Part shown: positions 8,529 to 16,619 of the stretch, piece by piece | Layout of the letters: each line of letters starts with the position of its first letter | Numbering within the stretch: position 1 is the stretch's first letter | Assembly: GCF_000384315.1 (NCBI RefSeq) | Contig: NZ_ARVW01000001.1 | Coordinates: forward strand, 5,208,157-5,272,156 | Origin: Amycolatopsis nigrescens CSC17Ta-90 | Lineage (GTDB): Bacteria; Actinomycetota; Actinomycetes; Mycobacteriales; Pseudonocardiaceae | Reading direction: 5' to 3' | DNA length: 64,000 bases | Position numbers and translations under genes: made by a program | Notes under the pieces: model-generated | Told to the model about the DNA's origin: nothing | The model's database searches: none | Seen by the model: only the letters and a program-made list of their open reading frames with translations

Positions 8529-8583
8529 GTCCGTGAAGGGCACCTTGCCTACCTTCAACGTAGGCAAGGTGCCCTTCACGGAC
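8529..8583. terminator. Perfect 24-bp hairpin between convergent genes
   Basis: Two 24-base arms (8529-8552 and 8560-8583) pair without mismatch around a 7-base loop (CTTCAAC). The arms contain GTGAAGGGCACCTTGCC. It starts seven bases after the monooxygenase stop and faces the convergent regulator gene, so it can serve as a bidirectional terminator, although there is no U-tract. I recall similar GTGAAGG-type hairpins being repeated in Amycolatopsis genomes; that is memory, not a search. Confidence 0.75.
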
Positions 8584-8653
8584 GAGCAGGGGTGCGAGGG
8601 GAAGGGAGGACCGGCGCGGTCATCGGGGGCGGGGACCACCGCGCCGGTGGTTT

Positions 8654-9130
8654 TCAGGCGGCCGGGCCGGCCAGTGCGCGCAGCCTGGCCAGCAGGTCCA
8701 CCGTGGGGATGCCGCACAGCTCGGCCATCCGCTCCACCGCGGCCAGGTCGAGCTGGATCTCCGCGGACGCCTGCTCGCCGGTCTGGGCGAGCCTGCCTTC
8801 GGCCCACCGCCGCAGCGGCAGCAGCTCGGGCTGGCTGTCCGCGATCACTCTGGTCAGGTCCAGCCGGACCCGGCCGGGCTCGTCGGTGAACACCCGGCGG
8901 TGCACCTTCGCGAGCAGGTCCTGCGGCAGCTCGTCCATCGCCAGGCACAGCTCGACCAGGCGCACCACCGAGCACTGCCGGGTGCCCAGTTCGTAGGTGG
9001 CCAGCGTCTGCAGCGAGATCTCGCTCTGCAGGTGCTGGTTCAGCTCCTTGCGCGTCCAGCCGCGCCGCCTGCGTAGTTTGCGGAGCTCTTCGCCGAGAAC
9101 TCGTTGATAGGTATCGCCGTCGAACCGCAC
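8654..9130 (-). CDS. XRE-type helix-turn-helix regulator
   Basis: 158 residues from GTG 9130 (MRFDGDTYQRVLGEELRKLR) with purines GGACGAGGA immediately upstream. The N-terminal 75 residues form an XRE/Cro helix-turn-helix (LRKLRRRRGWTRKELNQHL, then LQTLATYELGTRQCSVVRLVELC). The C-terminal half (residues ~80-158) is helical with no recognised ligand domain. It is of a type common as orphan regulators in Pseudonocardiaceae. A small inverted repeat lies about 55 bases upstream of the start. Confidence 0.88.
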   Translation of the reverse strand: MRFDGDTYQRVLGEELRKLRRRRGWTRKELNQHLQSEISLQTLATYELGTRQCSVVRLVELCLAMDELPQDLLAKVHRRVFTDEPGRVRLDLTRVIADSQPELLPLRRWAEGRLAQTGEQASAEIQLDLAAVERMAELCGIPTVDLLARLRALAGPAA

Positions 9131-9184
9131 TCCTCGTCCCCTGCCTCGACTATGCGTCGTGTCGCACCCCTGCACCGCTACGCG

Positions 9185-9200
9185 AGTCGTCTTCACGACT
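9185..9200. promoter_or_regulatory. Small inverted repeat upstream of the XRE gene
   Basis: AGTCGT-CTTC-ACGACT, a perfect 6-base inverted repeat with a 4-base centre, in the 174-base gap between the XRE gene and the LCP gene. Its place in the XRE promoter makes autoregulation possible. It could equally be a short hairpin; the evidence is position and symmetry only. Confidence 0.35.
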
Positions 9201-9304
9201 ATGAAAGTCGCTAGGTACGCGGCTCTTACGCAACTTCGGCCGAGAGTTTGAGGACAAAAAGGAATACTACGCCGATCGGGCTAATGAGACGGGGCTGAAC
9301 GGCG

Positions 9305-10969
9305 TCAGTTGACGCAGGTGACCCCGTCCGCGGTGATCGGCTGGTCACCGGTGGGGGACTGCGCGGGGGCTTCCTGCGACTGTGACCCCGACTGCGACGA
9401 AGCCGATGACGGCGGCGAGGACTGGCCGGCGTTCGAGGTCCCGCCGCTGTAGTCCGAGCCGAGGTAGACCGTGACGTGGCCCTTCGCGACCGTCGGGTCC
9501 GCCTCCACGGCGAGCCCGCCGAGCGACTCGGCCACGGCCTGCGCGGCCGCCTTGCCGTCCCCGCCGTAGCGCACCGTGCTCGTCTTCCTCGGTGCGGAGT
9601 TCGCCGTCTCACCGGGGGTGAAACCCTGACCGGCCAGTGTCTGCGCCACGTTCGCGGCCAGCCCGGTCTTGCCGGAGGAGTTGCGCACGTCCACAGTGGT
9701 CGCCTTGTTGTCCTGGGCGGGCGGCGGCTGCGCCGCTGCCGGCTGCGGGGCGAGACCCTGCACGAAGGCGGACACCTGCTTCGGGTCGACCTGGATGGCC
9801 GACTCGCCGTCCGGGGTCTTGTAGTCCATGTTGACCACCGGGATCGTGCGGAACTCCAGCTGCCCGCCGGTGAGGCCCTTGAGCTGCTGGGCGAAGCCGA
9901 AGATGTCCCAGCCCTGGTTGAGCACCACGGACTTCTTGATCGCGTCGATCAGGCCGGTCAGCTTGCCGGGGTCGGTGAGCGTGCCCGCGGAGAGCACCTT
10001 GCCGGCCAGCCCGGCCATGAACACCTGCTGGCGGACCACTCGGTCGAGGTCGCCGTTCGGCAGGCCGTGCCGCTGCCGGACGAAGGCCAGCGCGTCCGCG
10101 CCGGACACGGTCTGCTTGCCCGCCTTGAAGTCGGCCCCGGAGTAGGTGTCTCTGACCGCCTTGTTCAGGCAGACGTCCACGCCGCCGATCGCCTGGGTGA
10201 TCTCGCTGAAGCCGAGCAGGTTGATCGCGGCGTAGTTGTCGATGGTCGAGCCGGTGAGCTTCTCCACGGTCGCGATCAGCGTCTTCGCCCCGGCCTGGTT
10301 GCTCTTGAGCTCGATCTCCTTGGCATCGGTGACGCCCTGCTCCTGCAGGTCCTTGGCCGCGGAGGTCTTGGCGCGCGCGTACGCGGAGTTGATCTTGTGC
10401 TTGCCGTAGCCGCCGGGAATGTCCACGTAGGAGTCCCGGGGCAGCGAGATGGCCACCGCCTTGCCGCCGTCGTTCGGAATGTGCACGAAGATCAGCGTGT
10501 CGGTGTTCAGCTCGCCGTCGGAGACCCCGGCGCGCAGCTGGGCGAGCAGCTCCTTGGACAGCGGGTTGCCCTGCGCGTCGGTGCGGCTGTCCAGGCCGAC
10601 CAGCAGGATGTCCCTGGCGCCGTCGGCGGGCTTGTCGCCGCCGGCGCCCTGGCCGATCACGTCGGTGAAGCTCAGTCCGCTCACCAGGCCCTGCATGGCC
10701 GCCCAGGCGTAGCCGGTGAGGCTCATCACGAGCAGTGAGACGATCGCGAGGGCGATCTTCGGGCCGCGCGCCGGGCGGCGCCTCGGTGGCGTCGGCATGG
10801 GCCGCCTTCGCGGCGGTTGACCGGGCGGCGGACCGGAGCGCCGGGCGTCCTGCGGCGCACCGCGCGGGCCGGCTGGCCTCGGCCGGGTCTCCCGGATCGG
10901 TCCGGCCGAACCCTCCTGCCACGGGCGCGCGGGACGGTTCCCGCGCTCATTCCGTGGCGGGTAGTCCAT
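9305..10969 (-). CDS. LytR-CpsA-Psr (LCP) protein with C-terminal LytR_C domain
   Basis: 554 residues from ATG 10969, eight bases after GAGGAG. Order: a basic, proline-rich cytoplasmic segment (1-75), one membrane helix (KIALAIVSLLVMSLTGYAWA), then an extracellular LCP catalytic domain. That domain contains ILLVGLDSRTD, LNTDTLIFVHI, AISLPRDSYVDIPG, HKINSAYA, LGFSEITQAIGGVDVCL and FVRQRHGLPNGDLDRVVRQQ. A LytR_C domain (TTVDVRNSSGKTGLAANVAQTL) and a Ser/Gln-rich tail follow. LCP enzymes attach phosphoprenyl-linked glycopolymers such as arabinogalactan or teichoic acid to peptidoglycan; the Asp and Arg residues binding the pyrophosphate are present. Two cysteines (VDVCL and the terminal TCVN) could pair. 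Confidence 0.95.
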   Translation of the reverse strand: MDYPPRNERGNRPARPWQEGSAGPIRETRPRPAGPRGAPQDARRSGPPPGQPPRRRPMPTPPRRRPARGPKIALAIVSLLVMSLTGYAWAAMQGLVSGLSFTDVIGQGAGGDKPADGARDILLVGLDSRTDAQGNPLSKELLAQLRAGVSDGELNTDTLIFVHIPNDGGKAVAISLPRDSYVDIPGGYGKHKINSAYARAKTSAAKDLQEQGVTDAKEIELKSNQAGAKTLIATVEKLTGSTIDNYAAINLLGFSEITQAIGGVDVCLNKAVRDTYSGADFKAGKQTVSGADALAFVRQRHGLPNGDLDRVVRQQVFMAGLAGKVLSAGTLTDPGKLTGLIDAIKKSVVLNQGWDIFGFAQQLKGLTGGQLEFRTIPVVNMDYKTPDGESAIQVDPKQVSAFVQGLAPQPAAAQPPPAQDNKATTVDVRNSSGKTGLAANVAQTLAGQGFTPGETANSAPRKTSTVRYGGDGKAAAQAVAESLGGLAVEADPTVAKGHVTVYLGSDYSGGTSNAGQSSPPSSASSQSGSQSQEAPAQSPTGDQPITADGVTCVN

Positions 10970-11150
10970 GCCGGCGTCTCCTCTCTCGCACACGTACGGT
11001 CGGCCGGGTTAACCCAATCAGGGCAGCACCCGGCCCAACAGTCCGGACGTATGGTCCCGCGCTCGGGTTGCCGTAGCGTCGCATATCGATCTCCGAGTGT
11101 GCCCGACAACACCCTCCCGAGCTGCGCGACCACGCAGCCGGGCGACGTGC

Positions 11151-13346
11151 TCACCCGGCGTTCACGGCCACCGCTCTGGTCTGCAGGCCGGCGCTCACCG
11201 CGGCCGCGACGGCGAACAGCGCGGTCAGCCCGTGCACCGCGAGTGCCACCTGATCTGGCACAGGTCCGCTGGTAGCTGACAACAACGGTGGCACACAGGC
11301 CAGCGCGGTGACCACCCAGGTGCTGGGCGCCGCGCCGTTGCCGATCCGCACCGCGTGCAGCAGGAAGACGCCGAGCAGCAACTGCACCAGGTTCTGGATC
11401 GGGTCCAGCTGCAGGCCGAGCATGGTGGCCCCGGTCTCGCCGCCGAACCTGGTCAGCGCGAATCCGAACACCCCGATGGTGGCGTAGCCGATGCCCAGCA
11501 CGACCCCGGCGTGCGCGAGCAGTGCGCCCAGCCGCCCGGCCGGCTGCGCGCCGATGAGCGACGGGCCAGGGCTGGCGGCGTGCCGTTCGAACCACCAGAA
11601 CACCAGTGCGGCCGGCCCGGCCAGCAGCGCCAGCGCGACCAGCGGCCGCGGCTCGGTGAGCCAGGTGAGCACGTCCATCAGCCGTCCCGGCAGGTAGACC
11701 AGCGCGACCAGCAGCAGCATGGCGGCCAGGAAACCGAGGTACAGGCTCATCGGGGCGCGCACCACCAGCCGGACCGCCACGATCAGACGCGGCCGTCCGG
11801 CCAGCGTGGCGAGGCGGCGCGCGAAGAGACCGGTCAGGCCGAGCTGCACCGCGCCGAGCAGCAGCACCGGCAGCGTGGCCGCGGACAGCGCGGGTGCCGC
11901 GGCGGGGTCGCCGAGCAGGGTCGGCGGGCCGGTCCCGGTCACGCTCAGCAGGACCAGCCCGGCGGCACCGGCGGCCGTGCCCGTCACCAGCCAGCCGGTC
12001 CGCACCCCGCGCCCGGCCTGCCAGAAGGCGAGTTGCTGGGCCAGCAGCGCCAGCCCGAACGCCCCGGCGTGGCGGGGCAGCGAAGAGTCGAGCCAGCCCG
12101 CGCCGAACTCGGCCAGCACCACCAGGCCGAGCAGCGCGGCCAGGGTGCTCCTCGGGGCCAGCCGGTGCAGTTTGAGCAGCGCCGGCGCGGCCACCATGGT
12201 CAGCAGGTAGACGCCGATCAGCCAGAGCGGGTGCAGCGCGATCCGCATCACGGTCGCGTTGGTGCCGGCCGGAATGCCAAGCAGCTCCAGCGCGAGCGGC
12301 ACCACCAGCGCCACCACCACGAAGATCAGCGCGGGACGCAGCAGCCGGCTCGCCCGGTGCGCCAGGTACTGGCGATAACCACCGCCCGCGTCCAGCTCGG
12401 CCTGCCAGCCCGCCGCGTTGGCCCGGCCGCAGGCGAAGAAGAACAGCGGCGCGAGCTGGGCCAGCCAGGTCAGCGGCCACAGCCACTCGTGGCCAGCCCC
12501 GGCCCAGTTGGCCAGCGCGATCGCGGACTCGCCGAGCACCAGCAGCACCATGCTGGCCGCACCGAGCATCGCCCACGGCGTGAGCGGCCGGGCAGCGGCG
12601 GTTTCGGCGGCGGTTCCCGCTGTCCGCACTGTCCGCGCTGCCCACGGCTGCGGTGCCGGGCGGACACGCCTGGCGCGCAGCCAGTCACGCAGCCGGAAGA
12701 CCAGCAGGCAGCCGATCACGACCACTCCGGCCAGCATCGGGCCGACCGGCTCGCCGACCGGCGGGCCCCAGCGCTGGTGCCAGGAGTTCACCACCAGCCC
12801 GGCGGTGTAGAGCGACGCGACCATCCCGCAGGTCTTCGCCGAGTCCATCGGATTGATCGAGCACATCGCGTGCATGTCCGCGGACAGCCGATCGTCCAAC
12901 GCGGCCCTGACCTGCTGACCCAGCGGCTGGCCCTGCTTTTCCGCGTACCGGAGCAGGTCGTAGCCGAGGTCGTGCGCCTTGCACGGCACCGCGTAGTCCC
13001 ACTTGCTGTTGTCCTCACCCCACGGCGTGGAGCAGCCGCCGTCCGTGTGCACCGCGCGCACCGTGCCGTCCCTGGCCGACATCGCACTCGGTGTGACGCC
13101 GGTCACCTGGGTGAAGTCGGCGGGCAGCTCGTTCAGCGCCTCGGCCGAAGGCCCGGGGTTCAGCAGTGCGTCCACCGCGCGCTGGGCGGCGGCCGGCCCG
13201 CCGGTCAGCGGGCCGTGCTCAATCGGGGCCGCGGAACGGGACGCGACCAGGCCGAACCCGATCACGACCAGTGCGAGCAACAGCATCCAGGCCGAGGTCC
13301 ACAGTGGCCGCCGGACGCGCGGAAGGGTCTCTGCGGTGGCGGTCAT
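11151..13346 (-). CDS. Phospholipase A2-like domain fused to acyltransferase-3-like membrane domain
   Basis: 731 residues from ATG 13346 (GGAGA just upstream; a GTG at 13373 without a site is less likely). After one N-terminal membrane helix comes an extracellular stretch. It contains CSTPWGEDNSKWDYAVPCKAHDLGY, matching the prokaryotic phospholipase A2 core Cys-x-x-His-Asp-x-x-Tyr, with His125-Asp126 as the catalytic dyad, followed by MHAMC. The protein then has about eleven further hydrophobic helices with the character of acyltransferase-3 (FFFACGRANAAGW, RASRLLRPAL, HPLWLIGVYLL). A lipid-cleaving ectodomain joined to a multi-pass acyl-transfer domain suggests deacylation and reacylation of envelope lipids. 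This is inference; no pathway neighbours support it. Confidence 0.75.
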   Translation of the reverse strand: MTATAETLPRVRRPLWTSAWMLLLALVVIGFGLVASRSAAPIEHGPLTGGPAAAQRAVDALLNPGPSAEALNELPADFTQVTGVTPSAMSARDGTVRAVHTDGGCSTPWGEDNSKWDYAVPCKAHDLGYDLLRYAEKQGQPLGQQVRAALDDRLSADMHAMCSINPMDSAKTCGMVASLYTAGLVVNSWHQRWGPPVGEPVGPMLAGVVVIGCLLVFRLRDWLRARRVRPAPQPWAARTVRTAGTAAETAAARPLTPWAMLGAASMVLLVLGESAIALANWAGAGHEWLWPLTWLAQLAPLFFFACGRANAAGWQAELDAGGGYRQYLAHRASRLLRPALIFVVVALVVPLALELLGIPAGTNATVMRIALHPLWLIGVYLLTMVAAPALLKLHRLAPRSTLAALLGLVVLAEFGAGWLDSSLPRHAGAFGLALLAQQLAFWQAGRGVRTGWLVTGTAAGAAGLVLLSVTGTGPPTLLGDPAAAPALSAATLPVLLLGAVQLGLTGLFARRLATLAGRPRLIVAVRLVVRAPMSLYLGFLAAMLLLVALVYLPGRLMDVLTWLTEPRPLVALALLAGPAALVFWWFERHAASPGPSLIGAQPAGRLGALLAHAGVVLGIGYATIGVFGFALTRFGGETGATMLGLQLDPIQNLVQLLLGVFLLHAVRIGNGAAPSTWVVTALACVPPLLSATSGPVPDQVALAVHGLTALFAVAAAVSAGLQTRAVAVNAG

Positions 13347-13403
13347 GCTCTCCAGGGTCCCAGGCCGGATCACGACCGGACATCCGGATATCCCCCGGTT
13401 GTG

Positions 13404-14840
13404 TCACGGGCTGTCCGGAGTGTCCGCCAGCTTCTCGGCCGCTATCCGCACCTGGTTGCGGCCGTTCTCCTTGGCTTCGTAGACCGCCGCGTCGGCGGCC
13501 TGCATCAGGATGTCCAAAGTGTCGCCGTGGTCCGGATAGACCGCGACGCCGATCGAAGTGGTGCGCCCGGCGATGGTGGTCTGCGCGCCGCGCTTGTCCG
13601 TGGTGACTATGCGCAGCTCGGCGATGGTGCCGCGGATTCGCTCCGCCGCGCCGGCCGCGGTGATCTCGTCGGTGTCCGGCAGCAGCACCAGGAACTCCTC
13701 GCCGCCGTACCGGCCGACCACGTCCGTCGGCCTGGTCGCCTCGTCTATCGCCTGCGCCACCCGGCGCAGCACGTCGTCCCCGGCGGGGTGGCCGTGCGAG
13801 TCGTTGATCCACTTGAAGTGGTCGAGGTCGATCATCAGCAGGGCGAGGTTGCCGCGCGATCTGGTCGCCCTGCCGAAGGCCCGCTCGGCGGACTCGCTCC
13901 AGCCCCGCATGTTGTAGACCGCGGTCTTGGGGTCGGTGCGCGCGTCGTTCTGCAACTGGTCAAGTTCGGCGAGCCGGTTGAACACGACGGTCACCACGGC
14001 CATGATCGCGACCGCCGGCGGCATGGTGATCAGCAGGATCGCGGTCACCGCGCCGAGCCCGGTGGTGATCGCTTCGAGAAGGTTGTCCGCCTTGCTTCCC
14101 AGGATGCTGGACAGGGTCGGCCTCGATGGGCCCGCCAATGAGAGGATGCCGCCCACGTAAACGATTTGCACGGCCTCGTAAACCAGCGCGGTGATGATTA
14201 ATGCCGCGAATTCCCGAAGGGAGCCCAATAGGGTGAGCGAGGACCAGACGTGCGGGCCGAGGGAGTCGAATGTCAGGTGCGCCAGCGATGCTGCCAGACA
14301 GTGGGAGACGGTGGAGTAGATGAAGTTGTGCGCCGGCCGGCGGGCGGTGAACCAGCGTTGTGCCCTGATGATCAGGATCAGCAGTACGGTGAGTTCCGCC
14401 GGAATGATCAATACCGCGGGGAAGACCCAGACCGCGGTGAGATCGATAAGCACCGTGCGGGTCCGGCTGCGCCGCCGCTCTTCCTGTCGCTGGGTTAGCT
14501 GGATATGTGCGGTTGCCCCCGCGGTCAAAATCGCGAAACCGAACCATTCCAACCGGTTCGGCAGTCCGGAGCCGGCGAACGCGAGCGCGAAACCCGGGAT
14601 TGAGAGGGCTTCCATCAGCAGCAGAAAGACGATGAACGGCTTCGGCCGCCGCCACAGCGCCCAGCCGCGGATGCCGGTCGGCTGTGCGCGCTCGACACTC
14701 GGTTCGTCACTCACCGAATCCGGCGGCCCCTGCTCCGAATGGGCGGACGTGACCTGCGGTTCGGTAACGGTGTCCTCACTCTCAGGCGTCGCGTCGCCGG
14801 GCGGAGGGGGCGGCGGTCGGTCGCGGGGTACGAGTGCCAC
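13404..14840 (-). CDS. Membrane-bound diguanylate cyclase (GGDEF)
   Basis: 478 residues. I use GTG at 14840 because AAAGGAGGT lies six bases before it; an ATG 21 bases upstream would bury that site inside the gene. After a Pro-rich head there are about six membrane helices (IVFLLLMEALSIPGFALAFAG, LIDLTAVWVFPAVLIIPAEL and others), resembling a MASE-like sensor. A GGDEF domain follows: TDPKTAVYNMRGW, LLMIDLDHFKWINDSHGHPAGDDVLRRVA and the active-site GGEEF. GGEEF is a functional variant, so c-di-GMP synthesis is expected. The input signal is unknown. Confidence 0.93.
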   Translation of the reverse strand: MALVPRDRPPPPPPGDATPESEDTVTEPQVTSAHSEQGPPDSVSDEPSVERAQPTGIRGWALWRRPKPFIVFLLLMEALSIPGFALAFAGSGLPNRLEWFGFAILTAGATAHIQLTQRQEERRRSRTRTVLIDLTAVWVFPAVLIIPAELTVLLILIIRAQRWFTARRPAHNFIYSTVSHCLAASLAHLTFDSLGPHVWSSLTLLGSLREFAALIITALVYEAVQIVYVGGILSLAGPSRPTLSSILGSKADNLLEAITTGLGAVTAILLITMPPAVAIMAVVTVVFNRLAELDQLQNDARTDPKTAVYNMRGWSESAERAFGRATRSRGNLALLMIDLDHFKWINDSHGHPAGDDVLRRVAQAIDEATRPTDVVGRYGGEEFLVLLPDTDEITAAGAAERIRGTIAELRIVTTDKRGAQTTIAGRTTSIGVAVYPDHGDTLDILMQAADAAVYEAKENGRNQVRIAAEKLADTPDSP

Positions 14841-15024
14841 TCGGCTACCTCCTTTCGACATCCGCCGCCGCGGTTGAGTAATCTCCCTGGTACCCGCTCG
14901 ACCGCCGTTCGCTTTCTGCGACCGGTATCATCTCATCGCACCGGATGTGTGTGTAGGCGAGGACGTAGCCCGAACTGCGGAGGCCGCTTCCTTGGACCGT
15001 GTGTACCGATCGGAGGTGCTTCCC

Positions 15025-15045
15025 GTGTCGGCTCGCGATTTCTGA
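15025..15045 (+). CDS. Hexapeptide ORF 1, MSARDF
   Basis: GTG TCG GCT CGC GAT TTC TGA, preceded by GGAGGTG (15012-15018) and a six-base spacer. The Arg codon CGC differs from the other units' CGT, a silent change. First unit of the array; its own promoter is not identified. Function unknown. Confidence 0.6.
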   Translation: MSARDF

Positions 15046-15097
15046 TCCCCTGCTGCGTCGAAGTTGTTCCGCCCCATTGCGAGAAGAGGTGTTCCGC

Positions 15098-15118
15098 GTG
15101 GCTGCTCGTGATTTCTGA
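15098..15118 (+). CDS. Hexapeptide ORF 2, MAARDF
   Basis: GTG GCT GCT CGT GAT TTC TGA, preceded by AAGAGGTG ending at 15091 and a six-base spacer. The second codon is Ala; codons 3-6 and the stop match the array consensus exactly. Function unknown. Confidence 0.6.
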   Translation: MAARDF

Positions 15119-15171
15119 TCTCGCCGGATGGCCCAATCCCGTCGTCTCGCGTTGCGCAGGAGGTGTTGAGC

Positions 15172-15192
15172 GTGCAGGCTCGTGATTTCTGA
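15172..15192 (+). CDS. Hexapeptide ORF 3, MQARDF
   Basis: GTG CAG GCT CGT GAT TTC TGA, preceded by AGGAGGTG (15158-15165), the best ribosome-binding site of the array, and a six-base spacer. The second residue is Gln here. Function unknown. Confidence 0.6.
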   Translation: MQARDF

Positions 15193-15245
15193 TCCGTCGC
15201 TCGTCGGTGAACGTGTTCCGCCCCGTTGTGAGAGAGGTGCCCACC

Positions 15246-15266
15246 GTGTCCGCTCGTGATTTCTGA
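15246..15266 (+). CDS. Hexapeptide ORF 4, MSARDF
   Basis: GTG TCC GCT CGT GAT TTC TGA, preceded by AGAGAGGTG (15231-15239) and a six-base spacer. It encodes the same peptide as unit 1 with different Ser and Arg codons, which argues for selection on the peptide rather than the DNA. Confidence 0.6.
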   Translation: MSARDF

Positions 15267-15315
15267 TCCGGCAACCGAACAAGTTTTCGAACCGGCCCAC
15301 AGGGAGGTGCTTTCG

Positions 15316-15336
15316 GTGACGGCCCGTGACTTCTGA
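15316..15336 (+). CDS. Hexapeptide ORF 5, MTARDF
   Basis: GTG ACG GCC CGT GAC TTC TGA, preceded by GGGAGGTG (15302-15309) and a six-base spacer. Both departures from consensus (GCC, GAC) are silent. Last unit of the array, 17 bases before a small hairpin. Confidence 0.6.
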   Translation: MTARDF

Positions 15337-15352
15337 TCTGGTTCCAACCCAA

Positions 15353-15370
15353 GACTCGGCAATTCGAGTC
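15353..15370. terminator. Short hairpin between the peptide array and the MFS gene
   Basis: GACTCG-GCAATT-CGAGTC, a perfect 6-base stem with a 6-base loop. It is 17 bases after the last peptide stop and about 38 bases beyond the convergent MFS stop, so it could act in either direction. There is no U-tract, and it is weak on its own. Confidence 0.4.
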
Positions 15371-15407
15371 GCCCGCCCGATACGCGCGGTAAGCGGTGCG
15401 ACATGAC

Positions 15408-16619
15408 TTACTCGGCTGTTTCGCTGTTCGCGGCGTTCACCCGGGACCAGGAGATCGCGACCGGGATGGCCAGCAGCACGCCGATCCCGCCCGCGATGGC
15501 GATCGCCGTGGTGGCGGACCCGGCCAGCTGCGCGATTATTCCGCCTAGAGCGACCCCGATGCCCTGTGCCACCCGGAGTCCGGTCCGGTACAGACCCCCA
15601 GCCCCGCCGCGAAGTTCGTTCGGCACCCAGGTGATGAACGTGGCGCTGACCGTGATCAGGTAGGCGCCGGTGGCTCCCGCGAGTGCCAGCAGTACCAGCG
15701 CGAGCGCGAGGTTGGGCTGGAAGATGAAGGCAACCAGCGTCAGCAGTGGCGCGATCGCCAGCACGCCGAGGATCCGGCGACGGGCGGCCGCCGAGAGGTA
15801 CCTGGAGAGCACGAAGGCGCCGACCACGAACCCCAGCGGGTCGGCGGCCAGCAGCCAGCCGACCGCGCCGTCCGAGGCGCCGATCTGATGGGCCAGCGGA
15901 GCCGCCAGGCCCTCCGGGATGACCGCCAGGCCGACCAGCCAGGAAAGCCCGATTAATACCCGGAGCCGGCGCTGCCGGGCCACCCAGCGGATCGCGCCGA
16001 ACCAGCCGTCGCCGGGGTTCCCCGCCGCCGGCCGCCGCCGCACCCACCGGCGCACCACCAGCGCGCTGACCAGGAAGCTGACCGCGTCGATGGCTAGTGC
16101 CCATGAGGTGCCGAGCTGTGCGACCAGCAGCCCACCGCCGGCGAGCCCGAGCAGCATCGCCGTGTTGGTGGTGATTCCCCGGATGTCCTGACTGCGCAGG
16201 TAGAGATCGTCATCGGTGAAAACCTCCCTGGTCAGCGCGTTCTGCGCGGCATTGCCGGGAGCGCCGACCAGCCGGGCGAGCACCACGATTATGCACAGCA
16301 CCGGCAGCGGCGTGCCCGGAATCGCCATCGCGCCGATCAGCACCGCCTGGATCACCGCGGAGAGGCTGAGCACGGTTCGCCGCGGGAAGCGGTCCGCGAG
16401 CTGGGCGAGCCCGAGCCCGCCGGCCAGCGCGGGCAGGAAGGTCAGCGAGTACACCACCGCGGACCAGAGGGCGGAGCCGGTCTGGCTGTAGACCATGATC
16501 GCCAGTGCGACCGTGGTGAGCTGGTCCCCGATCAGGGACTGCGCTTCGGCGAACCACAGGGCGCGGAACTCGGTGTTGCCGAGTGCGGCACTCATGGGCG
16601 GTCGCGTGTTGGTCTTCAC
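15408..16619 (-). CDS. MFS transporter
   Basis: 403 residues from GTG 16619; GGGGGAAG about ten bases upstream is the likely site. Around twelve hydrophobic helices, with the MFS loop motif ADRFPRR after helix 2 and a central cytoplasmic loop (VRRWVRRRPAAGNPGDGW). It resembles the enterobactin-exporter/macrolide-efflux-like MFS group (RALWFAEAQSLIGDQLTTVALAIMVY). The substrate is unknown; efflux is likely. Its 3' end faces the hexapeptide array, so the two are not co-transcribed, although an array transcript reading through would be antisense to it. Confidence 0.9.
   Translation of the reverse strand: MKTNTRPPMSAALGNTEFRALWFAEAQSLIGDQLTTVALAIMVYSQTGSALWSAVVYSLTFLPALAGGLGLAQLADRFPRRTVLSLSAVIQAVLIGAMAIPGTPLPVLCIIVVLARLVGAPGNAAQNALTREVFTDDDLYLRSQDIRGITTNTAMLLGLAGGGLLVAQLGTSWALAIDAVSFLVSALVVRRWVRRRPAAGNPGDGWFGAIRWVARQRRLRVLIGLSWLVGLAVIPEGLAAPLAHQIGASDGAVGWLLAADPLGFVVGAFVLSRYLSAAARRRILGVLAIAPLLTLVAFIFQPNLALALVLLALAGATGAYLITVSATFITWVPNELRGGAGGLYRTGLRVAQGIGVALGGIIAQLAGSATTAIAIAGGIGVLLAIPVAISWSRVNAANSETAE

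Larger units (their letters stand above)
15012..15336 (+). repeat. Five-unit tandem array, each unit an RBS plus hexapeptide ORF
   Basis: Five units start 73, 74, 74 and 70 bases apart in a 567-base gap otherwise without genes. Each unit has (A/G)GAGGTG, then exactly six variable bases, then GTG-NNN-GCT-CGT-GAT-TTC-TGA-T with only synonymous variation in the conserved codons. The linkers between units 1-2 and 3-4 are also similar (GTTCCGCCCC(A/G)TTG(C/T)GAGA). Seventeen bases (GCTCGTGATTTCTGATC) are the best-conserved core. The array reads rightward, convergent with the MFS gene, and divergent from the GGDEF gene. Confidence 0.85.

Noticed and set aside
15012..15336. CRISPR-like repeat array
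   Set aside because: The conserved core is only about 17 bases, the spacers are not unique sequences of fixed length (two are similar to each other), and no cas genes are present.
14845..16104. Long leftward open frame covering the hexapeptide array, with repeated RNHE/SEITS-like segments
   Set aside because: Its repetitive protein is just the complement of the repeated DNA units, it runs over the MFS gene in another frame, and it has no ribosome-binding site.
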